DNA of 64,000 bases from Palsa-504 sp963800415 (GTDB lineage Bacteria > Actinomycetota > Actinomycetes > Streptosporangiales > Streptosporangiaceae), in assembly GCA_963800415.1 (NCBI GenBank), contig CAWDBS010000067.1, positions 1 to 64,000 of the forward strand. Direction: 5' to 3'. A program made the position numbers and the translations under genes. How positions within the stretch are numbered: position 1 is the stretch's first letter; every line of letters begins with the position of its first letter. The notes under the pieces were generated by a model, which worked only from the letters and a program-made list of their open reading frames with translations, ran no database searches and was not told the DNA's origin. Shown one piece after another: positions 9,549 through 19,200 of this stretch.

Positions 9549-9664
9549 ACGTTGCGTGATCAGTGACAGGTGGCGCGCGGAGACGGTTCCGGGTGGCTTC
9601 TGGCGGCCATGTGCGGTTCCCGGCGGCACGCCGCATGGGTTACGGGGCAAACGGGGCTTTTCGC

Positions 9665-9719
9665 GGAAGCATCGGCGGGTCTTGTACCTGCCTCTTGCGA
9701 GGGGTCCGCCGATGCTTCC
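9665..9719 (+). promoter_or_regulatory. Hairpin covering the transposase start site
   Basis: GGAAGCATCGGCGG (9665-9678) is exactly complementary to CCGCCGATGCTTCC (9706-9719). The 27-base loop contains the GAGGGG ribosome site and the right arm contains the ATG at 9712. A transcript entering from outside the element would fold and hide the start. Confidence 0.65.
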
Positions 9720-11622
9720 TGGTGCGACGCTACCCGCTGCCCGGTATTACGTCACGCCTGCCCGGCGCCGGCGATCCTGTGCCGGGCCGCGGCCGGCGCC
9801 GCGGCGGGGGCCGCGGCGGAAGCGGCCGGCGCGGGATGCGGAGGCGGGCCTGGCTGAGGTGATGGCGATGCCGGCGATCTGGAAGGACGCCGGCGGGCGG
9901 CTGCTGGAGCTTCCCGGGCCGGGCTCGGGGATCGTGGCGTGCGGGGCGCTGCCGGGCGCGGCGGCCCCCGGGCCGGCGTGGACGGCGGGGCAGCTGGCAG
10001 TGGCCGGGATCGCCGGGGAGCCGGGGCCGGTGCGGGAGGGGACGGGGCTGGGGCTGGCGTCGGCAGTGATCACCCCGGCGCGGCTGGATGAGGCGCTGGC
10101 CGGGGTGCCGGCCCGGCGGGCGCGGAAGATCACGCCGCGGCTGGCGATGCAGGTGAGCCTGGCGCGGGCGCTGATGCCCGGCACGGCTGCGGGAACGCTG
10201 CGCGCTATGGCGCAGCGGCCCCGGGAAGCTGACCCGGGATATGACCTGCCCGCGGCGTCGTCGCTGTCGGACGCGGACAGCTTCTTGCAGGTCAAGCCGT
10301 TCCTGCGGCTGCTGGCCGGGCTGTGCGGGCAGATCCGCCCCGTCCCGCTGCCCGGCGTCGCGGCGGTGTGCCTGCCGGCGCCGGGGACGCCGGGCGGGCA
10401 GCGGACGGCGATCCGGCTGCGGCCGCTCGCGGGCGGGCCGTGGCGGGACGGCCGCTGGCACGGGCTGCGGGTGCTGGCCAAGGACGGCACCGTCCGCAAC
10501 GTCGCCGACCCCAGGGGCAGCGACCGCAAGGGCAGCGGCGGGCAGTCCCGCAACGCCGCGCACTTCAGCCGGCCGGCCAGCACCGGCACGCCCGCTGACC
10601 CGCAGATCCGGATGACCGAGGTCACCGACGTCTGGACCCGCGGCGCGGTGGCCTGGGCGGCCGGGCCGTGCAGCACCGGGGAGAGGACCCTCGCCGCGCA
10701 CCTGGAACCCGCCTACGGGCCCGGTGACCTGGACCTGGCCGACCGCGGGTTCCCCAGCCGCGAGGCGGCCGCCGCCAAGATCGATGCCGGGAAGCACTTC
10801 GCCTGGCGGGTGTCGGCGGCGTGGACGCTGCGCCGCTCGGGACGGCCGCTGCCGGACGGCAGCTGGAAGGCGAAGATCACCTGGCGCGGCCGCACGTACA
10901 AGGTCCGCGTCATCGAATACCACATCAACCAGGTCTTCGATCTCCCGCCGGGCCACCCGCTGACGGCCGCCCCGCCCGCAGGGCCGTCCGTCAGCGTCAC
11001 GAAGACAGCCGGTGACGGCGAAGGTGACGCCGGGCTGTGCAGGCGGCCAGGCACGATCCGCGTGGAGGTATCCGAGACTGTCACCATCATCACTGACCTG
11101 ATGGACACCGCCGCCTACCCGGCCCGCGACATCGCGGAACTGTACGGCATGCGCTGGGCCAGCGAGCTCGTCTACCTGGAAGAAAAGCAGACCCTGTCCG
11201 GCGGAGAGCCCATCACCGCCGCCACCCCCGCCGGTGCCTGCCGCATGGCCGCCGCCACCGTCGCCGCCCACCAGGCGCTGCGGATCACCGGCGCCAGCAT
11301 CGCCGCCGCCACTGGCGCCGAGCCCGCCCGGATCAGCGCCACCGCGCTCCGCAACGCGGTCACCGCCAGCATCGGCGCCGGGCAGGGCGCCACTGCGGGC
11401 GCCCTGGCCGCGGCCATCGAGATCATCCGCCGCGACATCACCGCGCACCCGCTGCGGTTCGTCACCACCTGGCGGCCCGGCCGGCACTATCCCCGCTTCA
11501 CCATCAAGAAGGTCAGGACCCGCAAGAGCAACGACGTCGTGCCCGCCGCCACCCAGCTGCACCTGCTGCCCCTGCCCGCGACGCCAGGATCGCAGCAGCC
11601 GAACGCCCCGCCGGCCGCCTGA
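9712..11622 (+). CDS. IS4-type DDE transposase
   Basis: A 636-residue transposase. Family signs are the N-terminal block ITPARLDEALAGVPARRARK..PRLAMQVSLARALMPG, a first acidic site in LAKDGTVRNVADP, a second in DLDLADRGFPS, and the C-terminal Y..RW..E pattern in YGMRWASELVYLEEKQ. These match the YREK-type catalytic layout of IS4 transposases. The reading is open throughout. The start was chosen at ATG 9712 because GAGGGG lies eight bases upstream; the longer reading to 9556 runs through the regulatory hairpin. Probably intact, though activity cannot be judged. The N-terminal 60 residues are very Arg/Ala-rich and atypical. Confidence 0.75.
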   Translation: MLPGATLPAARYYVTPARRRRSCAGPRPAPRRGPRRKRPARDAEAGLAEVMAMPAIWKDAGGRLLELPGPGSGIVACGALPGAAAPGPAWTAGQLAVAGIAGEPGPVREGTGLGLASAVITPARLDEALAGVPARRARKITPRLAMQVSLARALMPGTAAGTLRAMAQRPREADPGYDLPAASSLSDADSFLQVKPFLRLLAGLCGQIRPVPLPGVAAVCLPAPGTPGGQRTAIRLRPLAGGPWRDGRWHGLRVLAKDGTVRNVADPRGSDRKGSGGQSRNAAHFSRPASTGTPADPQIRMTEVTDVWTRGAVAWAAGPCSTGERTLAAHLEPAYGPGDLDLADRGFPSREAAAAKIDAGKHFAWRVSAAWTLRRSGRPLPDGSWKAKITWRGRTYKVRVIEYHINQVFDLPPGHPLTAAPPAGPSVSVTKTAGDGEGDAGLCRRPGTIRVEVSETVTIITDLMDTAAYPARDIAELYGMRWASELVYLEEKQTLSGGEPITAATPAGACRMAAATVAAHQALRITGASIAAATGAEPARISATALRNAVTASIGAGQGATAGALAAAIEIIRRDITAHPLRFVTTWRPGRHYPRFTIKKVRTRKSNDVVPAATQLHLLPLPATPGSQQPNAPPAA

Positions 11623-11950
11623 CCTCGCACCCGGCCGCCCAGCCCGGCACCCGCCGCGCCGGAATCCCGGCATGCCCGGGACACCGCGGCCACAGCCGGC
11701 CAGGCCAGTCCCGGGCGCTCCGCAGACGCCAGCCCGGACACCACGCACCGATCTCACGGAACGTAATGGATCAGCCAGCGCAAAAACCCGCCCCGCACCG
11801 CAAGAGCAACCACGCAACGTCACCGGATCCCGAGGACACCACGACAAACTTCCGCCAGGCCCGATCCATAACCGAACGCCAGTGCGGGCACCACTCCATG
11901 CAGTGCGCGAATGGCCCTCATCTGCTATTAGCCGGGAAAGTCCGAGACTT
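11623..11950. other. Gene-free interval downstream of the IS
   Basis: This holds the right end of the IS4-type element (to about 11820) and about 130 bases of unassigned sequence up to the second lldD repeat. I see no coding region. Confidence 0.5.
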
Positions 11951-13853
11951 TGGCAAGCAGCGGACGCTGGCAGTTCAGGATCGCCAGAGGATCCCGCGAG
12001 ACGGCGCCTCGGGCTTCCTGCCGCCGGCGCCGTTTAGCGAAGCCACGTGTTGCAACCGCGTCGCTGCCCGGAGGCTGCCGGGCGCGGCCGGGGCATGGGT
12101 CACGTGCGGTCACCGGCACAGTCGGCCATGACTAGGTCAGGCAGCGGATGCTCGCGCGGCGGCGGTCATCGACGGTTTGCTGGCTGGGTGCGGGGGCCTG
12201 TTGCCTGACCGCGTCGGAGACGATGGCGCGGGCCACGGCCACGGCTGCGTACCGCCCTGGCGCATCGACGGTGACCACGCTGATGATGGTGCCGGCGGTG
12301 TGCGCGGTGACAATACTGGCGGACCTGCGCCATGCCGCCTGGCTGGCTGGCTGGCTGCCGCTGCGAAGGTTACCGGGTCCGGGAACTGGCCGCTCTCGCG
12401 CGCGACCGGGCCCTCGAGGATGCTGTTCGTAACCACGGCGTGTTCTGGAACGTTATAACGAGGTTAGGCCGGCGGCATGCTCGTCCGGCCCGGGCGCGGC
12501 CGGCGTCCGGCACGGCGATGCCGGGACCCCGCGTCTTGCCCTGGCCGCCAGGAACCGAGAGGGTAACCATGGTCCAACGTCAGCTCCCCCGGCCAGCCGA
12601 GGTCTTCGAGCTCGTGCGGTTCAAGAAGCCCGAGCTGGACGCGAAGAAGCGCCGCCTGGAGGCGGCGCTGACGATCTATGACCTGCGCGCCATCGCCAGG
12701 CGCCGCACCCCGAAGGCCGCCTTCGACTACACCGAAGGCGCCGCCGAGGAGGAGATCTCGCTGGCCCGCGCCCGGCAGGCGTTCCGGGATATCGAGTTCC
12801 GCCCTTCGATCCTGCGCGGCGCCGCCGAGGCCGACACCAGCTGCGAGATCTTCGGCGGCCCCTCGGCCCTGCCGTTCGGCATCGCCCCGACCGGCTTCAC
12901 CCGCCTGATGCAGACCGAGGGCGAGATCGCGGGTGCCTCCGCGGCGGGAGCGGCCGGCATCCCGTTCTGCCTCTCGACCCTCGGCACCACCTCGATCGAG
13001 GGCGTCCAGGCCGCCAACCCGGCCGGCCGCAACTGGTTCCAGCTCTATGTCATGCGTGACCGGGAGATCTCCTACGGGCTCACCCGCCGGGCCGCCGCCG
13101 CGGGCTTCGACACCCTGTTGTTCACGGTCGACGCCCCGGTGGCGGGCGCGCGGCTGCGCGACAAGCGCAACGGGTTCTCCATCCCGCCGCAGCTGACCCT
13201 GGGCACCATCGCCAGCGCGATCCCGCGGCCGCGGTGGTGGATCGACTTCCTGACCACTCCCAAGCTCGAGTTCGCCTCGCTGACCTCTACCGGCGGCACC
13301 GTCGGCGAGCTGCTCGACGCCGCGATGGACCCGACGATCAGCTTCGCGGACCTCGACGTCATCCGGTCGCTGTGGCCGGGCAAGATCGTCGTCAAGGGCG
13401 TCCAGACTGTCGCCGACGCCAGGAAGCTCACCGATCTCGGCGTCACCGGCATCGTGCTGTCCAACCACGGCGGCCGGCAGCTCGACCGCGCCCCGGTGCC
13501 GTTCCGCCTGCTGCCCGAGGTCGTGCGCGAGGTCGGCAAGGACGCCGAGATCGCGATCGACACCGGCATCATGTCCGGCGCCAACATCGTCGCGTCGATC
13601 GCCCTCGGCGCGAACTTCACCCTGATCGGCCGCGCCTACCTCTACGGCCTGATGGCCGGCGGGCGCGAGGGCGTGGACCGCATGATCGCGATCCTGCGCG
13701 ACCAGATCGAGCGCACCATGAAGCTCCTCGGTGTCGCCACCCTGGCCGAACTCACCCCCGGCCACGTCACCCAGCTCGCCCGAGCCTACCCCGTGCCCAG
13801 CGGCACCGCCGGCTCACCGGGCTGAGCAAGCGTCCGCTACCAGCACGTACCAC
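11951..13853 (+). repeat. Copy 2 of the 1.88-kb direct repeat carrying the lldD-like gene
   Basis: This is the partner of 1611-3494, offset by 10359 bases within the gene. Upstream noncoding parts show small insertions and substitutions relative to copy 1. The region between the copies contains the SDR/E2 operon, the epoxide hydrolase and the IS4 element, so recombination between the repeats would remove all of these. Confidence 0.9.
12569..13825 (+). CDS. FMN-dependent alpha-hydroxy acid dehydrogenase, copy 2
   Basis: A 418-residue paralogue of the protein at 2210-3466, with all the same catalytic residues. I see four amino-acid differences: Ile/Val near residue 12, Asp/Asn in SGANI, Lys/Asn in GANFT and Gln/Glu in DQIERT. 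All nucleotide differences lie in the first 50 bases or after the position matching 3076; the 820 bases between look identical. The ribosome site GAGAGGG and start are the same as in copy 1. Promoter regions differ more, so the two copies may be regulated differently. Dosage or substrate difference is not inferable. Confidence 0.88.
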   Translation: MVQRQLPRPAEVFELVRFKKPELDAKKRRLEAALTIYDLRAIARRRTPKAAFDYTEGAAEEEISLARARQAFRDIEFRPSILRGAAEADTSCEIFGGPSALPFGIAPTGFTRLMQTEGEIAGASAAGAAGIPFCLSTLGTTSIEGVQAANPAGRNWFQLYVMRDREISYGLTRRAAAAGFDTLLFTVDAPVAGARLRDKRNGFSIPPQLTLGTIASAIPRPRWWIDFLTTPKLEFASLTSTGGTVGELLDAAMDPTISFADLDVIRSLWPGKIVVKGVQTVADARKLTDLGVTGIVLSNHGGRQLDRAPVPFRLLPEVVREVGKDAEIAIDTGIMSGANIVASIALGANFTLIGRAYLYGLMAGGREGVDRMIAILRDQIERTMKLLGVATLAELTPGHVTQLARAYPVPSGTAGSPG

Positions 13854-14083
13854 GACCGGGATATCGCGCGGGCCCGCAGCGCAGGCCGATCACGCTCCGG
13901 GAACCGGCCTTCCCGGGGTCAGGCGATGGCGATGACTCGCCGGGGGCTGGCTATGCTGGTCGCTGCCGGTCCGGGAAAGGATTGCCCTCCGATCACGCCG
14001 GACCGGCATCGCAGCACGCAGGTATGCTTCCTGCCAGGACCATCTGTTCATGGTTCAGACGGGTGGTGCCAGCGGAGGCCGGG

Positions 14084-14287
14084 ATGCACATCGTATCGGT
14101 GCTGCTTGTCATATGGCTGATCATCGGCGCCATCGCCGCCGGGCAGCGCGGCTATTACAGCGGGCCTGCCGGCAGCTGTACTAAGGCCGGCACGATCGCG
14201 GTGACGATCCTCGCCGGTCCCCTCAACTACATGGGCGTGAACCCGAAGGTCAACTGCACCGTGACCGTGCCGCAGCCGAGCAAGTAG
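14084..14287 (+). CDS. Small membrane protein, 67 residues
   Basis: The start MHIVSVLLVIWLIIGAIAAGQRG gives one strong membrane helix, followed by a short Cys-containing segment (GSCTKAGTIAVTILAGPLNYMG) that could be a second helix. GGAGG lies six bases before the ATG, which supports this start over longer in-frame readings. This pattern (single helix, GQRGYY, a second hydrophobic stretch) is common among short actinobacterial membrane proteins of unknown role. No partner is evident. Confidence 0.7.
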   Translation: MHIVSVLLVIWLIIGAIAAGQRGYYSGPAGSCTKAGTIAVTILAGPLNYMGVNPKVNCTVTVPQPSK

Positions 14288-14445
14288 CTGACGGCGGAGC
14301 GCCTGGTACTCAAGCTGCCGGTCGATCGGCCCGTCAGCACCGTCAGATGAACGGCCGTAACGGATTGCACGATCATCGCCGTCGGCATACCGGACGACCG
14401 CTGGCTGACCTCACCGTGAGCATGGTTCACAAGAAAGGTGTGCCG

Positions 14446-15255
14446 ATGGATCGTGGTCACGAGATCGAGGCCGCCCTGATCGTGTATGCAGATGCGCCAC
14501 AAGCCATCGAGCAGCGCCTTGCCGGTCTGCAGACACTGGCGGAGTTCAGTCTCCTGCCCCGGGCCACCCAGACCATCGCGGATATCTACTTCGACACGAC
14601 GGATCGCTCGCTGCAGGCCCGGCTGATCGCGTTGCGTGTCCGGCGACTTGACGGCATCACGCTTGTGACCATGAAGACGGACTCACATCGGACGGCCGCT
14701 GGCGAGGACCGGCTGGAGATCGAGTCCCCGTGGTCGCCCAGCGCGCTTGACAATGTCGTTAGCGAACTCCGCAGCCGGGGCGTTGGCGTGCCGGGTTCGC
14801 CAGGCGAGCTAGGTTCCGCCGATCCCGCAGCAGTGATGGCATCCCTGGGGCTGGAGCAGGTGCAAACGCGCGTTACCGCAAGGACGCCGCGCGACGTCGT
14901 CGCGCGCGGCGCGGAGAGCGAGCCCCTCGCGGAACTGGCCATCAACGCTGTCACCTACCGCTTCGGCGCGGGACGGGTCCGTCTCCTTGAGGTGGAGGTC
15001 GAGGCCAAGGGCGGGGGAGACGCGTCCACCGTTGAGCGGATAACTGCAAGCCTTCGTGATGCATTTCCCTTCCAGTTGCGTCCGTGGCCGTATGGCAAGC
15101 TTCCCACTGGCAAGGCCATCCAGGAGCTTCTGGCCGATGGCCAGCTCGATGGCCTTACCGGCGAGGACGGCATGCTGCGACCAGAGGCCTGCGGACAGAT
15201 TGCGGGGTTCCTCAATCGCGGCGCGATGAGCCAGCCTCGCGAGGTACCAGGCTGA
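14446..15255 (+). CDS. CYTH-domain protein
   Basis: A 269-residue protein resembling the CYTH triphosphate-tunnel fold (class IV adenylate cyclase / thiamine-triphosphatase / inorganic triphosphatase). Visible strands include YFDTTDRSLQARLIALRVRR, ITLVTMKT, LEIES and RLLEVEVEAKGG, in the usual order. The N-terminal signature ExExK is incomplete: EIEAAL lacks the lysine, so catalysis may be altered or lost. The start at MDRGHE was chosen from GAAAGG upstream. The C-terminal helical part (EACGQIAGFLNRG) is short and carries no CHAD domain. Substrate unknown. Confidence 0.75.
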   Translation: MDRGHEIEAALIVYADAPQAIEQRLAGLQTLAEFSLLPRATQTIADIYFDTTDRSLQARLIALRVRRLDGITLVTMKTDSHRTAAGEDRLEIESPWSPSALDNVVSELRSRGVGVPGSPGELGSADPAAVMASLGLEQVQTRVTARTPRDVVARGAESEPLAELAINAVTYRFGAGRVRLLEVEVEAKGGGDASTVERITASLRDAFPFQLRPWPYGKLPTGKAIQELLADGQLDGLTGEDGMLRPEACGQIAGFLNRGAMSQPREVPG

Positions 15256-15459
15256 CTGCCTCACGCAGCAGGGCGCAGAGTCTGCGGACAGTCCAGATCC
15301 TCCGGCCGCGGACAGCTTGCTGCTCCCCGTAGCCGCTTCCGGTGCTCGGGCCGCAGGCGGCCCTGCGCGCCTGGCCGACTTGCCACCGGCGACCTAACCC
15401 CCCAGGCCGGCGACGCCCCCGGCGGAACCAGCGGGATCAGCCCGGGGCTCCGCGAACGG

Positions 15460-15630
15460 TTACCGGGACGGCAGGCCGAGCGCTTCGGGATGGGCCCGGC
15501 GGTAGTGCCCGGTCAGGACCTCGCTGAGGCTGCCGTGCCGGCAGGCGACGGTGCGGCGGCAGATCTGGCAGCGCGTGACCGGAAGACGAGCAACCCTCAC
15601 CGGGAAGCGGCGGGAATCGGACTTGCTCAT
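15460..15630 (-). CDS. Small C2H2-like zinc-finger protein, 56 residues
   Basis: The reading MSKSDSRRFPVRVARLPVTR is followed by CQIC, a 17-residue spacer and HYRRAH, giving CxxC...HxxxxH spacing like a compact treble-clef or C2H2 finger. An AGAGG lies close upstream. Short proteins with this architecture occur widely in actinomycetes with no known function. It is too small for strong statistical support, and it runs opposite to its neighbours. Confidence 0.45.
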   Translation of the reverse strand: MSKSDSRRFPVRVARLPVTRCQICRRTVACRHGSLSEVLTGHYRRAHPEALGLPSR

Positions 15631-16195
15631 CGCCTCTACGATGCCAGTCCGATCGCAGTGACCGTGCCCTGTGCTTCCGCCCAACGCACGCCACGCGGCA
15701 ATTGAGGATGTTCGCCCCAAGCGCGGTGATGTATAAATATACAGCCTGGCCGACTGACCGCCGGAGCCGTAACAAGGACGACCCTGCAGTCAAACGATGC
15801 GAAGGGCTCTTGATAACCGCGCGCTGACCCGCCGTTCTGGCGCGCCAACGAAGTCTGGGTCGCCTGCGTCCTGAACGTCCAGAACAGTCATTATGTCACC
15901 GAGGGGCGGCGGCGATCGAAGGTCTCCGACACCTCTGCCGAAAGTAGTGCGTCATGTCGGCCGTTGTCGCGCCCGCCGTCATAGATACGGGGTTCACCAG
16001 ATTGGCGGCAAAGCCATCTTTGTCTGCCTGATTACCGGCGAAGTTAACGTCGACATCTCGGTACGATCCGGGTGGCTCGGGACTATAGCTGACCAGCGAT
16101 GCCGTCAGCGGCCGTGCGCGGTCGCCAGGGCTGCGGGGAAAACCATTCACAGATGCGTTCCCCTTCGCCGTGATATCAGCGATAGTTGGTCCCAT
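15631..16195. other. Gene-free interval
   Basis: No convincing coding region is seen on either strand. It includes an AT-rich patch (GATGTATAAATATAC near 15727) that could carry a promoter, but no -35/-10 pair can be assigned with confidence. Confidence 0.45.
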
Positions 16196-16226
16196 GGGGG
16201 GTTAGGGGTGGGTTAGGGGTGGAGGG
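16196..16226 (+). promoter_or_regulatory. G-quadruplex-prone G tracts ahead of the STAND gene
   Basis: Five or more G runs of 3-5 bases separated by TTA, T, TTA, T and A occur in 31 bases, including the repeated unit GGTTAGGGGTGG. They lie directly before the chosen start of the NTPase gene. The pattern fits the classical G-quadruplex rule (four G3+ runs with loops of 1-7 bases). Confidence 0.6.
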
Positions 16227-16248
16227 TGACGGCGCCGAAGTCGGGCGG

Positions 16249-19200
16249 ATGCAGGCCGCCCTGCGGGCATGGGTGGTGCGGGCGGCAAGCAGCACGCGTG
16301 ATTTGCGCGGGATTGCGCCGACGGTGTTGTTGTCGCTGTTGTGCGCGTCCGCGCTCTCTCCGCTGCTCCCGGTCGTTGCCGGGCTCGGTGCTGCTGCTGT
16401 CGCGGGAAGCACCGTACTATCCTCGATCGGCAGCGGGGTCCTAAGCACGGTTATCACCGGGGTGCTGGATCGCGCCCGTTCAAAGGGCAGACCGCATGCG
16501 CCCGCGCAGGCTGAGCTGGAGGGGGCGATAGCCGAGGAGATCGGCCGGGTACTGGCGGCCGGGGATGCGAACGCGCAGGCTTTGCGGACCGAGATCGCCG
16601 CGGTGCTGGAGAAGATCGACGCGGGCGGGACCATGTTGCGGGCGGCGATGGAGCAGGGCAATGAACGGATCCGAGGTGACGTGATTGCTGCGATCGGCGT
16701 GCTCGGCTCTGACTTTGCTGAAATGCGATTTCTGGTCGAGGATGTGGCACGGGCGGCTGCGGAAATCCAGAAAAGCCTGGACGCGCAGGGCGCCGACGTC
16801 CGGGTAGTCATCGGGCAGAACGAGAAGCAGTCAACCGACATCCGCCTCATCCGGGAGGACGTCGCGGTCATCGCGCGGCGAATCGGCGCCGCTGTACTGA
16901 CCGGTGCCGCAAGAGATGGCGGGGCACCGCGCTGGGTGGACGGGTGCCCTTACCGGGGACTGCTGCCCTTCGAGGAGACCGACGCGGAGGTATTCTACGG
17001 ACGGGAGCGGCTGACCGCCGAGCTGGCCGTCAAAGTGGCCGCGCAGGTGAGCCGAGGCGGTTTCGTCGTGGTCACCGGGGCGTCGGGGGCGGGTAAATCA
17101 TCGCTGCTACGGGCGGGCCTGCTGCCGGCGTTGGCCCAGGGCCAGCAAGTGGCAGGATCAGAGCACTGGCCCCGGATTGCCATCACGCCGACCAAGGACC
17201 CGCTCACCGAGTTGGCCACCCGCCTTGCGGCACTCGGCGGCAGCGACCCCGTTGCGGTCCGTGATGGACTCGCCCAGCACCCACGCCAGGCGCACCTAGC
17301 CGTCCGGCAGGCGGTCCTCGCTGACGCTGCCCGCCGCGGTCATGGGTGGCCGGCGTCCAGTGACGGTGCTGCGCGGCTGGTGCTGATCGTCGACCAATTC
17401 GAGCAGGTCTTCACCCTGAGCCCTGGCCAGGGTGGCGAGGCTGACCGGCAGGCGTTCATCACGGCATTGTGCGCGGCGGCCACCAACCCCGCTGGGCCGG
17501 AGCAGGAGCCGCCCGCGCTGGTGGTGATCGCGGTGCGCGGGGACTTCTGGGACCGGTGCGCCGCCTACCCCGAGCTCGCGAGTGCGCTGCAAGAGGGACA
17601 ATTCGTCGTCGGGCCGATGACCGAGTCCGATCTCCGGCTGGCGATCACCGGCCCGGCGGAAGCCGCCGGGCTTCACATCGATCCCGCGCTAACCGACACG
17701 ATCCTGAGTGATCTGGGCACGGCGGGCAGCGACGATGCGGCAGGAGTGCTGCCGCTGCTATCCCAGGCGATGTCGCTCACCTGGGATAAGCGCGAAGGCG
17801 ACTCGCTGACCAGCCACGGCTACGGCCAGGTCGGGGGGGTCGGCCACGCCGTCCAGACCGGTGCCAACAACGTCTACGACGCCCTCTCAGCCGATCAACA
17901 GACGCTTGCGCAGGAGCTCCTGCGTAGCATGACTGTGGCAAGCCGCGACGGCAGGCTCACCCGCCGCCCAGTCACCCGGGCCGACCTTTACACCGGGCAC
18001 CCGGACGCTGACCCATCCCAGGTCAACGCCGTCCTAGAAGCGTTCGCCGCTCAGCGCCTGATAGTCCTCAACGACGGAACCGCCCAGATATCTCATGACG
18101 TCCTCCTGTCCGCATGGCCGAAGCTACGCGGGTGGCTCAAAGACGACCAGGCCAGCTGGATCCTGCACGGCCAGCTCGCCGACGACGCCGACGCCTGGCA
18201 CGACAGCCACGACGACCCGTCCTTCCTGTACCGGGGAACCCACCTCGCCGCCCTCCGGCTGGCTGCTACCCGATGGTCAGCAAGCCCGGCGCGCTACCCG
18301 GCCCTCACCGGCACTCAGCGCGGATTCCTCCGCGCCAGCGAACGCGCCGCGACCCGCAGAGCCCGGCAGCGATGGAGCGCTGTTGCCGTCCTTGCCGTGC
18401 TGACAGTGGTCGCCTTGATCACATCGTTCTTGTTTTTCCAGCAGCGCACGACCGCCCTGCGGCAACGCAACCAGGCCATCTACCAAGAAATCATCGCCGA
18501 TGCCCTCCAGCTCGGCACGAGCGACACGTCGCTCGCGGCCCAGCTCAACCTCGCCGCCTACCGCATGCAGCCAACACAAGACCTCGCCTCACGCCTGCTC
18601 AGCACGGAAAACACTCCGCTGTCCACCCCCCTGACTGGCAGCACCGGCCCCGTCCTTTCGGTGGCGTTCAGCCCGGATGGCCGCACGCTGGCCAGCGGCA
18701 GCTACGACGACAGGGTCCGGTTGTGGAATGTGACCGATCCCACATACCCCCGGGCGCTCGGCCAGCCCCTGACCGCCGGCACCAACATCGTCTTTTCGGT
18801 GGCGTTCAGCCCGGATGGCCGCACGCTGGCCGGCGGCGATGGCGACGGCACGGTCCAGTTGTGGGATGTGGCCGATCCCGCGCATCCCCGGGCGCTCGGC
18901 CAGCCCCTGACCGCCGGCACCGCCGCCGTCGAGTCGGTGGCATTCAGCCCGGATGGCCGCACGCTGGCCAGCAGCAGCGACGACGGTACGGTCCAGTTGT
19001 GGGATGTGGCCGATCCCGCGCATCCCCGGGCGCTCGGCCAGCCCCTGACCGCCGGCACCAAAATCGCCTATTCGGTGGCATTTAGCCCGGATGGCCGCAC
19101 GCTGGCCGGCAGCGATGCCGACGGCACGGTCCAGTTGTGGGATGTGGCCGATCCCGCGCATCCCCGGGCGCTCGGCCAGTCCCTGACCGGCAACACCGGT

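Larger units (their letters stand above)
9549..11820 (+). mobile_element. IS4-type insertion sequence
   Basis: A transposase gene is bounded by a short inverted match, ACGTTGCGTG at 9549-9558 and its complement CACGCAACGT at 11811-11820. The surrounding bases also resemble each other (CTCGG on the outer side of both). I could not confirm a target-site duplication, so the true ends may differ by some bases. The element sits between the two copies of the lldD repeat. Confidence 0.5.

Noticed and set aside
9730..11847. A 705-codon open frame opposite the IS4 transposase
   Set aside because: Antisense shadow; Gly/Arg-rich without domain, while the plus frame has all DDE landmarks.
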